From Minwuia thermotolerans (lineage in GTDB: Bacteria > Pseudomonadota > Alphaproteobacteria > Minwuiales > Minwuiaceae): DNA of 64,000 nt. The notes beneath the pieces are model-generated. The model saw only the letters and a program-made list of their open reading frames with translations. It did no database searches and was not told where the DNA came from. Where the stretch lies: NCBI RefSeq assembly GCF_002924445.1, contig NZ_PIGG01000045.1, forward strand, positions 124,001 through 188,000, in the 5' to 3' direction. A program made the translations under genes and the position numbers. This document shows positions 43,608 to 51,909 of the stretch, one piece after another; positions within the stretch are counted from its first letter, which is position 1, and each line of letters starts with the position of its first letter.

Positions 43608-46600
43608 ATGGTCGGCAGGACTGCGGATCGCGCCAATCTTCCTACCCTGGATCCTCTCAGACTTGAGGAAAGGCTAGCGAAGCCACCCATCGAAGAATCC
43701 GTCATCGAAGCGGCCTCCGCCTACGCTCGTGAAGGCTTTGCAGTCTTCCCCGTTCACGGCACCCAGACCGATGGTGGATGCACCTGCGGTGACCCTGGTT
43801 GCACATCCAAGGGCAAGCATCCGGCGATTGGAGGTGGGTTCAAGGACGCGACCCGCAGGCAAGAGCAGATCGACAGCTGGGTCGAAAAGGATTTGCTGTC
43901 AGACCGCCACAATCTTGGTCTGCCGACAGGTCGTCAGAACGGCATCTGGGTTCTCGACATTGACGGAGAGCACGGCGAGCAAGCTCTGGAAGCGCTTGAG
44001 GCACAACATGGGCGCTTGGCTCCTACCCTGACGAGTACCACCGGCCGTGGCCGGCACCTCATCTTTCGTTACCCCAGCGAAGGTAGCGAGATAAAGACGC
44101 GATCGGCTGTGTTCGGCAAAGGGGTGGATATCCGCGGCAAGGGTGGATACATCGTCGCTCCTCCATCGCGCCATTGGACGGGCGCCAGATACTGTTTTGC
44201 CGATCCGGACGTGCCCATCGGCGTTGCGCCGGACTGGCTGCTGGCGCGCGCCCTGGCGCCGCCACCTCAGAACCGGGAACGCAAACAACCTAACTCACTC
44301 CCAAAGGAGCGACGAGGGTTCTCTGGCTTCGATCACGCTACGGATAATGGATGGGACCGCCTGACCGCTGCGGACGCCGAAGAGGCGCTCAGGTGCCTGA
44401 ACCCAGATACCGGTTACGATGAATGGGTCGGAATCGGGATGGCGCTCCATCACGGCGACTTTGCATTCGATCTCTGGGACAGTTGGTCCACTCGAGGCAA
44501 CAAATACAAGCCCAATGAGTGCCGTCAGAAGTGGGACAGCTTTTCGCCCGATGGCGGCATCACCATGGGGACACTTATCCACCTCGCCAAGAACTGCGGA
44601 TGGGACTATCAGCCGCGTTCCAAGCTTGCCTCAGTGTCCGTGCCCCCCGCCTTCCCAAAAGTCTCTGGAACGGCGGACGAAGCTCATCGAACGATCAGAC
44701 ATGCAATCGGCGGATTCTGGTCGGTCGTCGCGAACCACTGGCAACACGAGACAGATCGGTTGGCCGGTGTAAGGTTCGCGGTCAATGGCGTCGAGACCGA
44801 GGTACCATTGCCTGAGGCGATCGCGCCGATCCACGTGATCCAAGGTGCACTTGCCTCTGGAAAGTCGCACGCTATTCGTGAAGAGGCCGTCGACTATCTA
44901 TCCACAAACAGAGATGCGATTGGCGTCATCGCCGTGCCGGCACACAAGTTGCTCGACGAATACGAGGAACGGCTGGCCATGGCAAAAACAAGGAGCGTTC
45001 GCGTCGCCGTCTTTCGTGGCATCGAACGGCCGGACCCTCAGCAGCCAGGCTTGACGATGTGTTGGCGTCTCGACGCTGCCAGGACCTGGACGGCGTGCGG
45101 CGCGCCGCTTAAGCAGCTCTGCAAGAATTGCCCCTCAAACGGCAAATGCGGGACATCCAAACAACGTGAAAGAGAAGCCGACTTATGGCTCATGCCTTCC
45201 AATATGATCTTTGGCGGGCTGCCGGAGACGATCCACAGAGAACGTTTGAAATGGCTCGTGGTCGACGAAGATCCATCTCCCTTCGCGGTCAGGGGTGTAG
45301 CACGGGCTGGCACAGGCGACGGCGACCCAGACAACCGTGAATTGCTTGTCGCATCGGAGGCGCTCGAAGCTAGGCAGATCCCAAACGACGACGGCGAGGG
45401 AATAAATCCCATTGCGTCCCTGGAATACGCGGCTGCGGCAAAGGCCCTTGAGAAGGTAATGGGACCGAAACGCCTCAGCGTCCATGCGCTTCGCCAGGCA
45501 GGGATGACTGAAGACCTTGCTGCAGCGGCAGTAGGGTACACTTGGCGACTTCGATCCCGACCCCAAGCTGACGGTGGACTTGATGATGAGGTCATCATCG
45601 CTGTAGCGCGAGCCGTCGAGCACGACAACGCTACAGTTCGGAAATTGGGTGCCCTCTGGATGGCGATAAGACGGGCCTTGGCTGAAGACCTGACCAATGT
45701 GCCTGGTGTGCACTTGACCAAAATTCAAACCGAAGGTGGCAAGGTGCCAGCCCTCGAGTTGTCTGTCCGCCGGAATATCGGCCGCGGCTGGCTGGTCCCT
45801 ACTCTATTGTTGGACGCAACCGCCGACCCCGAAATCGTCGAAGCCGCTTTTCAGGCTCGGCCAACTTCGTGGGCGGTGGCAGTGGCTGCCTTGCCTGAGA
45901 GCGTCTCGGTACGGCAGATATCCGATACCTCGTTCGGAAAATCGATGCTTTTTCCGGACACCTCAATGGGCCGCTCAGCGGTCAATGCGGCGACGAACAA
46001 TGTTCAGAAGCTCCTTTGGTACATCGAGGCTCGAGCAGGCGTGTTTCGGGGCATGGGCGCCCAGCTCGAAGATGGTATGCGGCCGGATGTCCTTGTGGTC
46101 GGTCAGAAGGAACTGGTTCGTCGACTGCGATGCCAGAACCTGCCAGAGAATGTCGAGACAGCTCACTTCGGCAACCTGGCGGGCCTCGATCGATGGAAGG
46201 GTGTTCGATGCCTCATTGTTGTGGGCCGTCGAATGATCCCGCCCAATGAGGTCGAGAAGCTCGCCGAAGTTCTTGGAACACGTGATGTTGTCCCCAACGA
46301 GCGTTGGTACCCAACGAGGCCGCTCGGCCTGCGTCGACGGGCTTCCGATATCGGCACGGCGGAAAAGGTCGAGCGTCATTCAGACAAGCTCGCGGAGGCG
46401 CTTCGCTTTCGCGCGGCCGAGGGAGAGATCATCCAGGCGATCGGTCGGGCGCGAGGCATTCGCCGCAACGCTGCCACCCCTCTCCAGATCGACATTCTGG
46501 GACGTGCGCCTCTACCTGGAATCGAAGTGGATGAGGTACTGCATTGGACCGAAGCGCTGCCCACTGTTGCCGAGCATCTCTGGGCACGATGTTGTCTTCG

Positions 46601-46931
46601 GATCGATCGCCAAGCCTATCACGGCAAGGCCGATCTTGTAGCGGCCCTGCTACCCGACCGTTTCACGGATGCAAAGGCAGTCAGAAGCTGGTGTTCTGAG
46701 CATCGTGACCGCTCACTGTCGGAATCCTCTATAGATACTATTATAGAGAAATCTGACAGTGAGAGGCGTTGGTACGGGCAACTCAGGTTGCCCGGTACCA
46801 GATATGCTGTGAAGGCTTGTCGATACTCTGGTGGACATGACTTGCCGGTCCCAATGGTGGTGCAGCGTTCAGAGCGGAGAGGAAAGACCATTCTAACGCG
46901 CGGAAACTGGATCGTAGAGTCGGAGTGTTGA
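43608..46931 (+). CDS. Prim-pol/PriCT-2/helicase replication protein
   Basis: This 1107-residue protein has an N-terminal prim-pol domain (about 30-215). It shows Cys58/60/65 with GKHP, the catalytic DID at 117-119, GRGRH at 146-150 and VDIRGKGGYIVAPPSRH. A PriCT-2 primase C-terminal domain follows at about 252-335 (DYGDEWVGIGMALHHGDF-like, MGTLIHLAKNCGWDY). A helicase-like part has Walker A GALASGKS (413-420) and VVDED (551-555). Between them five cysteines at 485, 497, 505, 508 and 514 recall the Fe-S insertion of XPD/DinG helicases. It probably primes and unwinds element DNA during replication. The last 500 residues match nothing I recognise. Directly follows alpA, so co-expressed. Lower G+C than the core. 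Confidence 0.85.
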   Translation: MVGRTADRANLPTLDPLRLEERLAKPPIEESVIEAASAYAREGFAVFPVHGTQTDGGCTCGDPGCTSKGKHPAIGGGFKDATRRQEQIDSWVEKDLLSDRHNLGLPTGRQNGIWVLDIDGEHGEQALEALEAQHGRLAPTLTSTTGRGRHLIFRYPSEGSEIKTRSAVFGKGVDIRGKGGYIVAPPSRHWTGARYCFADPDVPIGVAPDWLLARALAPPPQNRERKQPNSLPKERRGFSGFDHATDNGWDRLTAADAEEALRCLNPDTGYDEWVGIGMALHHGDFAFDLWDSWSTRGNKYKPNECRQKWDSFSPDGGITMGTLIHLAKNCGWDYQPRSKLASVSVPPAFPKVSGTADEAHRTIRHAIGGFWSVVANHWQHETDRLAGVRFAVNGVETEVPLPEAIAPIHVIQGALASGKSHAIREEAVDYLSTNRDAIGVIAVPAHKLLDEYEERLAMAKTRSVRVAVFRGIERPDPQQPGLTMCWRLDAARTWTACGAPLKQLCKNCPSNGKCGTSKQREREADLWLMPSNMIFGGLPETIHRERLKWLVVDEDPSPFAVRGVARAGTGDGDPDNRELLVASEALEARQIPNDDGEGINPIASLEYAAAAKALEKVMGPKRLSVHALRQAGMTEDLAAAAVGYTWRLRSRPQADGGLDDEVIIAVARAVEHDNATVRKLGALWMAIRRALAEDLTNVPGVHLTKIQTEGGKVPALELSVRRNIGRGWLVPTLLLDATADPEIVEAAFQARPTSWAVAVAALPESVSVRQISDTSFGKSMLFPDTSMGRSAVNAATNNVQKLLWYIEARAGVFRGMGAQLEDGMRPDVLVVGQKELVRRLRCQNLPENVETAHFGNLAGLDRWKGVRCLIVVGRRMIPPNEVEKLAEVLGTRDVVPNERWYPTRPLGLRRRASDIGTAEKVERHSDKLAEALRFRAAEGEIIQAIGRARGIRRNAATPLQIDILGRAPLPGIEVDEVLHWTEALPTVAEHLWARCCLRIDRQAYHGKADLVAALLPDRFTDAKAVRSWCSEHRDRSLSESSIDTIIEKSDSERRWYGQLRLPGTRYAVKACRYSGGHDLPVPMVVQRSERRGKTILTRGNWIVESEC

Positions 46932-47128
46932 CGGCGGTGTTTTGTCTGTCTGCCGATCAGCTTTTTTTGGGGCTATCGGACATGCCACTGTGACGTCGGG
47001 TGCAATATGACATCATTCTAGCGGATAATTGTTCAACGATAACAATCCCCTATACAGACACGGGAAAAAGCGAGACGCGCCCAAGAAGGTTAATTATTAA
47101 TAGCGCTGTGTGACATGGGCATGCATCA
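46932..47128. other. AT-rich regulatory gap before the nuclease-HEPN pair
   Basis: This 197-base gap holds a hairpin CCGATCAGC/GCTATCGG (46953-46979) with a T7 loop just after the prim-pol stop, which could end that transcript. It also has an inverted repeat at 47028-47046, a TATACA box at about 47051 and AT-rich TTAATTATTAATAG at about 47090. A promoter for the nuclease gene is likely here. Confidence 0.5.
47028..47046. promoter_or_regulatory. Inverted repeat ATTGTT-N7-AACAAT, possible operator
   Basis: ATTGTT (47028-47033) and AACAAT (47041-47046) are perfect inverted arms, placed about 83 bases before the nuclease start and overlapping the likely promoter. This is the layout of a repressor site; the winged-helix region of the nuclease protein or AlpA are candidates. 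No copies elsewhere were spotted by eye. Confidence 0.35.
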
Positions 47129-48700
47129 GTGATGGACGAGATCACCAAATATCTGAAACAGAGCGGGCCGAGCCTTAGCAGCGAGGTCAGCGATCACCTT
47201 GCCAAGACGCTTCGGATCAGCGGCGACGCAGCGCGAAAGCGCGTCTCGCGCTTGCCGGAAGGCGTCAAGCGCCTTGGCTTCATCATGTTCCCGCGTAAGG
47301 CCCGATTCATCTATCACGAGCAGCAGTTCAGGTCGGAGCTGTATTGGGAACGGCTGATCGCAGCGCTCCAGCAAACCAACTCCGCCTATGGTTATGCGAT
47401 CGCCGGCCTGCGGCTCCGCAGCGGCATCGTGCCGGAGGCGCACTTCAAGATCATGTGCGGCGCTCCGGTCCGACAGGCAAAGCACCTCTCACCAGAGACG
47501 GTTTTTGAACGTTTGGACAAAGCGGGTCTGCTCCAAAAAATCGATGTGCCGGGGCTCGGTTCTTGCATCTGCTTGGCACAATACGACGGCCGCTATGATG
47601 AGCTCGCGCTTCGCGTGCGCGCGCGCCTTATCACCGAGGGCATCCTTCTTACCGCTATTCGCGGTTGGGTCCGGAAGCTCGGCCTCGTTAGCTACGAGCG
47701 GGTCGCCACACGCGATAATGCGAGCGTACCGATGGTTGGTACCTTCGCGTGGGACATGACCGCGCCGTCGTATCTCGGCCCGATGTCGCGCATCGGTCGA
47801 GATGGCGCGGTGAAGCCGGGATTTCTGGCGTGCGATGTGTTGCTGGAAAGTGAAGTCGATAAGGCGGGCATCGCTCCCTTCGTCCGCAAATGCGTCACGT
47901 TGCGCAAGCTGCGCAATGTGGGTCCATGCCTCCAAATGTTCGTAGCGGAACGCTACTCAAACGACGCATTCCTAGCCCTCAAGCGAAACGGCATCATACC
48001 GGCAACGCCGCGCACCCTATTTGGTGACGAGGTGGCGGAAGCCCTGTCGCAGGTCAGGTCAGTCCTAATCGAAGCCGCCCGGTATGCGATCGATCCGGTA
48101 AAGCTCGACGAACTGTTCAAACGCCTCGGAAAGATTGAGGGTGCTGCGATCCAGTTACGCGGTACGCTGCTGGAATTCATGGCGGCGGGATATTTTAACC
48201 GGCTCGTCGACCACGTGTGGATGAACCGGATCTTCAAGATCGAAGGGCAATCGGCCGAGGCGGATGTCGTTGCCGTCGCTGAGGGCGAGTCTGTCACCTT
48301 CGTGGAGTGCAAGGGGTATAGCCCTTACGCCACGATACCCGACGCGCTTGTAAAGAAATGGCTCCAGAAGAGCATTCCGATATTCTATAAGTCGGCGCTT
48401 GCGCACCCCGATTGGCGGGGTCTTGATATAAAGTTCGAGTTCTGGGTCACCGGCCAGCTGTCACCTGAAGCGGAGGCGATGCTTGCCAAGGCCGCAGCCA
48501 CCATCAAGAAGAGCCGTTACAAAGTGCAGCTTCTTCGGGCGGATGACATCTTGACCAACTTCAAATCGCCCAGGGATCGTTCGCTAGCTGTGGCGTTGCG
48601 AAACCACTTCATGCGACCGCCAGCCGAGGACGAATATGTCGAGTTGGCGTCTCCACCACAGGATGAAGACTGGTCATTCATCATCGAGCGGATCCAATAG
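47129..48700 (+). CDS. Winged-helix and PD-(D/E)XK nuclease-like protein
   Basis: This 523-residue protein begins with a winged-helix-like region (about 1-60, LSSEVSDHLAKTLRISGDAARKRVSR). It ends with a restriction endonuclease-like core: Glu349 in RGTLLEFMAAGYF, Asp379 in EADVVAV and E393-x-K395 in VTFVECKGYSPY, fitting the E...D...ExK active site. The middle (about 60-340) matches nothing I can name. It may cut DNA or regulate, in partnership with the HEPN protein, whose GTG overlaps its last base (TAG-TG). Start GTG 47129 or ATG 47132. A two-gene antiphage module is the simplest inference, given the neighbouring Gabija and Zorya genes. Confidence 0.75.
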   Translation: MMDEITKYLKQSGPSLSSEVSDHLAKTLRISGDAARKRVSRLPEGVKRLGFIMFPRKARFIYHEQQFRSELYWERLIAALQQTNSAYGYAIAGLRLRSGIVPEAHFKIMCGAPVRQAKHLSPETVFERLDKAGLLQKIDVPGLGSCICLAQYDGRYDELALRVRARLITEGILLTAIRGWVRKLGLVSYERVATRDNASVPMVGTFAWDMTAPSYLGPMSRIGRDGAVKPGFLACDVLLESEVDKAGIAPFVRKCVTLRKLRNVGPCLQMFVAERYSNDAFLALKRNGIIPATPRTLFGDEVAEALSQVRSVLIEAARYAIDPVKLDELFKRLGKIEGAAIQLRGTLLEFMAAGYFNRLVDHVWMNRIFKIEGQSAEADVVAVAEGESVTFVECKGYSPYATIPDALVKKWLQKSIPIFYKSALAHPDWRGLDIKFEFWVTGQLSPEAEAMLAKAAATIKKSRYKVQLLRADDILTNFKSPRDRSLAVALRNHFMRPPAEDEYVELASPPQDEDWSFIIERIQ

Positions 48701-49587
48701 TGGATCCCGTGACCGACGCTACAAACAAGATGAGGAAGACACCTCTCGCAGCGCGATTCACGAAGCAGCTCATTCGGGTGAACGACCAGATTTGCTTTGC
48801 TGCGCTCCAGCAGTGGGACTCAGCGAACCGGCTTGAGACGCTTGCGAAGGACCGCCCGAAGGCTTTTTCAACGGAAGTCTTCGAGGACAATCCTTACGCG
48901 AAGTCGATCTATCGCCGTGCCATGGACCTTCCAGAGCTATCGCGTGACGCTCAGGCAATGGCTCTGCAAACCGGTGTTGTGGCCTCCGTCGAGTACGTCC
49001 TTGCCTACATGCAGGACGTGCAGGATCTCCGGGAAGTTCTGGTCGGCGAAACGGGAGAACCCATCCACGAGGATGCTAAAGAGGAGCAACTGCGCCAAAA
49101 GATTGAACGATGGCGAGGGAAGCCGCCTACCAGCAATTACTTCCGAACGCTGGGTTACTTTCGGCATCTGCGAAACCACTACGCGCATGTGAACGAGAAG
49201 CCGACTCAGGCATTCCAGACCTACATCAGGTCATACGGCACGCCGCTGAATACCTTCTGGGACAATAGCGTGACCGACCTTCACGGGGTAGACTTCAAGT
49301 CCCTTGCAATGACCGACCTCACGCCGGAGCTCGCCTTCGGGATCATGAACCTTCTGCGTGTTTGCCTGCGTCACGTGGACGACATGGTCGCCGATACCGT
49401 GTCTCTTGCCGACACAGTGCGGTGTATTGTCATGCAGATTCGGTTGGAACCGCGCAACCGCGAGCTACCGCGTGCTCGGCTTGTTTCTAAAGTGACGGCC
49501 CGCCTGAAGATGGATTGGGGCCGTGAGGGCGATGCAATTCAGATCGAAAAAGCTATTGAGACAGTTCTCGCCGACCTCAAAACCTAG
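48700..49587 (+). CDS. HEPN-domain protein (putative RNase effector)
   Basis: This 295-residue helical protein contains YFRHLRNHYAHVNE with R158-N159-x3-H163, the R-N/D/H-x3-H catalytic motif of HEPN RNases, inside a long helix as in HEPN folds. The rest (about 1-150 and 175-295) has no recognised motif; no signal peptide or membrane segment. The GTG start at 48700 overlaps the nuclease stop; an ATG at codon 11 is a second choice. HEPN toxins in defence systems cleave RNA on activation. The coupled upstream gene could sense invading DNA or restrain it. Functional pairing is an inference. Confidence 0.65.
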   Translation: MDPVTDATNKMRKTPLAARFTKQLIRVNDQICFAALQQWDSANRLETLAKDRPKAFSTEVFEDNPYAKSIYRRAMDLPELSRDAQAMALQTGVVASVEYVLAYMQDVQDLREVLVGETGEPIHEDAKEEQLRQKIERWRGKPPTSNYFRTLGYFRHLRNHYAHVNEKPTQAFQTYIRSYGTPLNTFWDNSVTDLHGVDFKSLAMTDLTPELAFGIMNLLRVCLRHVDDMVADTVSLADTVRCIVMQIRLEPRNRELPRARLVSKVTARLKMDWGREGDAIQIEKAIETVLADLKT

Positions 49588-49609
49588 CCATCCTTGGAGT
49601 GGAGGATGG
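49588..49609. terminator. Stem-loop ending the nuclease-HEPN operon
   Basis: CCATCCT (49588-49594) pairs with AGGATGG (49603-49609), forming a 7-bp stem starting at the base after the HEPN stop codon. No clear T run follows, so termination is uncertain. Confidence 0.45.
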
Positions 49610-49893
49610 GTTCGTCAGCGTTCTCGCTCTTGGTCGATGCGGTCCGTGTCAGGGCGTAACGTCCACTATTGGCACACCTCCGCACGCCCGTCCCCTGCGG
49701 GCAATGGCAACCGACCCTTGAAGCGGTCACTTCACCGGTGAGCATCGGCTCTCGACGCGCCCGGGCATCCGCGAGTTCCCGCCTCGGCAACCACCGATGG
49801 CCCACAGCAGGCACTCAGCTGCTACTTTGATCTCTGGATCTGGTGCCAGTTGATTTATTTTGTTGAGGGTCATAGGGGTCGGGGAAGCTGCCA
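49610..49893. other. Intergenic region before Gabija-like pair
   Basis: No gene is supported. The last 60 bases are AT-richer (GTTGATTTATTTTGTTGAGG at about 49847-49867) and may hold a promoter for the OLD nuclease gene; GGGGAAG stands before its ATG as a ribosome site. The remainder shows nothing recognisable. Confidence 0.5.
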
Positions 49894-51909
49894 ATGTACT
49901 TGCAGAATGTGAAGCTCGCGAACTTCCGTTCGTTTGATCAATGTGAGATCGAACTTCAAAAGGATCTGACTGTTTTCGTCGGAGAGAATAACGGGGGTAA
50001 GAGCAACGCTATCGACTCGATCCGATTGGTGACGGCCCCGCTCGGTGGCCGGCGCGAGATCTACTGCGAAACAACAGACGTGCGTTTCCAGAGCGCGAAC
50101 GACCAATTCGAGCTAGAAGCGCATTTTTCAGACCTATCGACCGGTCAGCAGGGTCGTTTTATCAGCGCTGCCACAAACGCAACGCTGAGTCGGGCATCGT
50201 TCGGATTGCGCTTCGACGGAAGCCAGGACGGTGCGAGGCCTGTATTCTGGGCCGGCAAGGAAGGCAATGCTCCGGAGCCAGGCTGCCATGACATGGTGCG
50301 ACATGTCTATTTGCCGCCGCTGCGCGACGCGAAGCGGGCACTGGCATCAGGCAACCCGACAAGGATCATGGCGCTGCTGAAGCACTTTCTAGGTGACACG
50401 ACCCCGAACGATCTCGCCAAAGAACTCGCGCGGACGCAAGCTCACGACGTGCTCACGAAGGTAGACAGTGCTGTCGAGAAGGGGCTTACAGAACTCACCT
50501 CCGGGATACGTCGTCAGACGGCTTCATTGGGCTTTGCAACCGACGAAGCGCTTATCGAGATTGCGCGAGACCTGCGCTTCAAACTCGCCGACCACGGCGT
50601 CAATCCGGAGGATTTGCGTTATTCCGGCCTCGGGTACGCCAATCTGCTGTTCATGGCGATCACTGCTGTTGAACTGGAAGAGGTCCGTACTGCCGATCTG
50701 ACGCTTTTCCTAGTAGAGGAACCTGAGTCGCATCTGCATCCCCAGCTTCAGGCTGCAGTTCTCGGCTTTCTGCGTGACCGGGCCGAAGACTCACGAAAGC
50801 ACGCGCCTGCTGATCACGGACCCGCTGGCGAACTACAGGTAGTTGTGGCCACGCATTCTCCCAACTTGTCGGCATGGGTCAGCAGTGATCGGCTCGTGGT
50901 TTTCCGATCACACATGGCGGAAGCTGGGGAGGTTTCGGAGGGAGACGTGCCGGCCGAACCATATGCCGCCGATGCCACAGTGTTTGAAAAGGCCCAAAGG
51001 CCAGACTATTCCGCCACTGAGGACGACGAGGCGGAGAGCATACCGGCCACTGGTACCGCCGCCCTCCCACTGCGTCGCTCGACCCACTGTATCGCGCTAG
51101 CGCGGATGGATCTCGACCTGCTTGAGCGGCGCAAGGTGGACCGCTATCTCGACGTGACGAGAGCGGCGCTGTTGTTCGGGGGACGAGTCTTCCTTGTGGA
51201 GGGCATAGCAGAAGCTCTTTTGCTGCCTGCCATCGCAGAACATCGCACACTCAAGGGCCAGCCCGATAAGCTGCGGCTATTCCGCTCGACAGTCTTTGTG
51301 CCGATCGACGGCGTGGATTTCAGCCCCTACGCGACCCTTTTGCTCACGGCTGTAAATGATGTGCGGGTTGCCGATCAAGTCGTCATCATGACTGATGGCG
51401 ATAAGGGTATCGGTGCTGAAGAGGAGAAACAGGAAGAGGCTGTGAAAACCCAGGACGGGGGTGGTGACGATGGCGAACCGAGGCAGGCTAGCTTTGAACC
51501 AGATCCACTACCCGCCGCCACTGGCGAGGAGGAAATGCCGCCGACGTCCCCAGCGATTCCCGGCGAACGGCGCAAGGCAGAGCTTAAGGCGCTGGCAAAA
51601 CGCCTAGGTGCCGAACAGCATCTCGCGGTGCTGACCAGCACTTATTCGCTGGAGACGGAGTTGCTGGAGGCTGGCAACGAGGCGATCTTGCGCAAAGCCT
51701 ACCTGACCTTGCACCAGCGCTCCGCGAGTAAATGGGACAGCGCTGTCGCGCTCTCAGGCGACGAGCGGGCAACCGCAATCCATGATATATTCAAGACAAC
51801 ACGCAAGGGCGATTTTGCACAAGTGCTCGCGAGGCTGATCGAGGACGGCGAAGACTTTTCGGTTCCTCGCTATATCGCGGATGCCATCGAAGCAGTGGTG
51901 GTGCCGTGA
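49894..51909 (+). CDS. gajA: Gabija-like GajA, OLD-family ATPase/TOPRIM nuclease
   Basis: This 671-residue protein has an ABC/SMC-type ATPase domain: Walker A GENNGGKS (30-37), a signature near YSGLGYANLLFMA, Walker B LFLVEEPESHLHP and H-loop VVATHSPNL. It is followed by a TOPRIM nuclease domain with FLVEGIAEALLLP (catalytic Glu) and VVIMTDGDKGI (DxD). An acidic, Pro-rich linker follows (about 510-560). This OLD class 2 architecture, with a UvrD-like helicase gene next to it, matches the Gabija antiphage system, where GajA nicks DNA when nucleotide pools fall. Both proteins are longer than the best-known members, so a divergent subtype is possible. Overlaps gajB by 4 bases (GTGA). Confidence 0.85.
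   Translation: MYLQNVKLANFRSFDQCEIELQKDLTVFVGENNGGKSNAIDSIRLVTAPLGGRREIYCETTDVRFQSANDQFELEAHFSDLSTGQQGRFISAATNATLSRASFGLRFDGSQDGARPVFWAGKEGNAPEPGCHDMVRHVYLPPLRDAKRALASGNPTRIMALLKHFLGDTTPNDLAKELARTQAHDVLTKVDSAVEKGLTELTSGIRRQTASLGFATDEALIEIARDLRFKLADHGVNPEDLRYSGLGYANLLFMAITAVELEEVRTADLTLFLVEEPESHLHPQLQAAVLGFLRDRAEDSRKHAPADHGPAGELQVVVATHSPNLSAWVSSDRLVVFRSHMAEAGEVSEGDVPAEPYAADATVFEKAQRPDYSATEDDEAESIPATGTAALPLRRSTHCIALARMDLDLLERRKVDRYLDVTRAALLFGGRVFLVEGIAEALLLPAIAEHRTLKGQPDKLRLFRSTVFVPIDGVDFSPYATLLLTAVNDVRVADQVVIMTDGDKGIGAEEEKQEEAVKTQDGGGDDGEPRQASFEPDPLPAATGEEEMPPTSPAIPGERRKAELKALAKRLGAEQHLAVLTSTYSLETELLEAGNEAILRKAYLTLHQRSASKWDSAVALSGDERATAIHDIFKTTRKGDFAQVLARLIEDGEDFSVPRYIADAIEAVVVP

Noticed and set aside
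47129-49587. Classical toxin-antitoxin module for the nuclease and HEPN genes
   Set aside because: Both proteins are far larger than usual TA partners and the first has a nuclease-like site instead of a small antitoxin (MNT or similar) fold, so a plain TA label is not supported.
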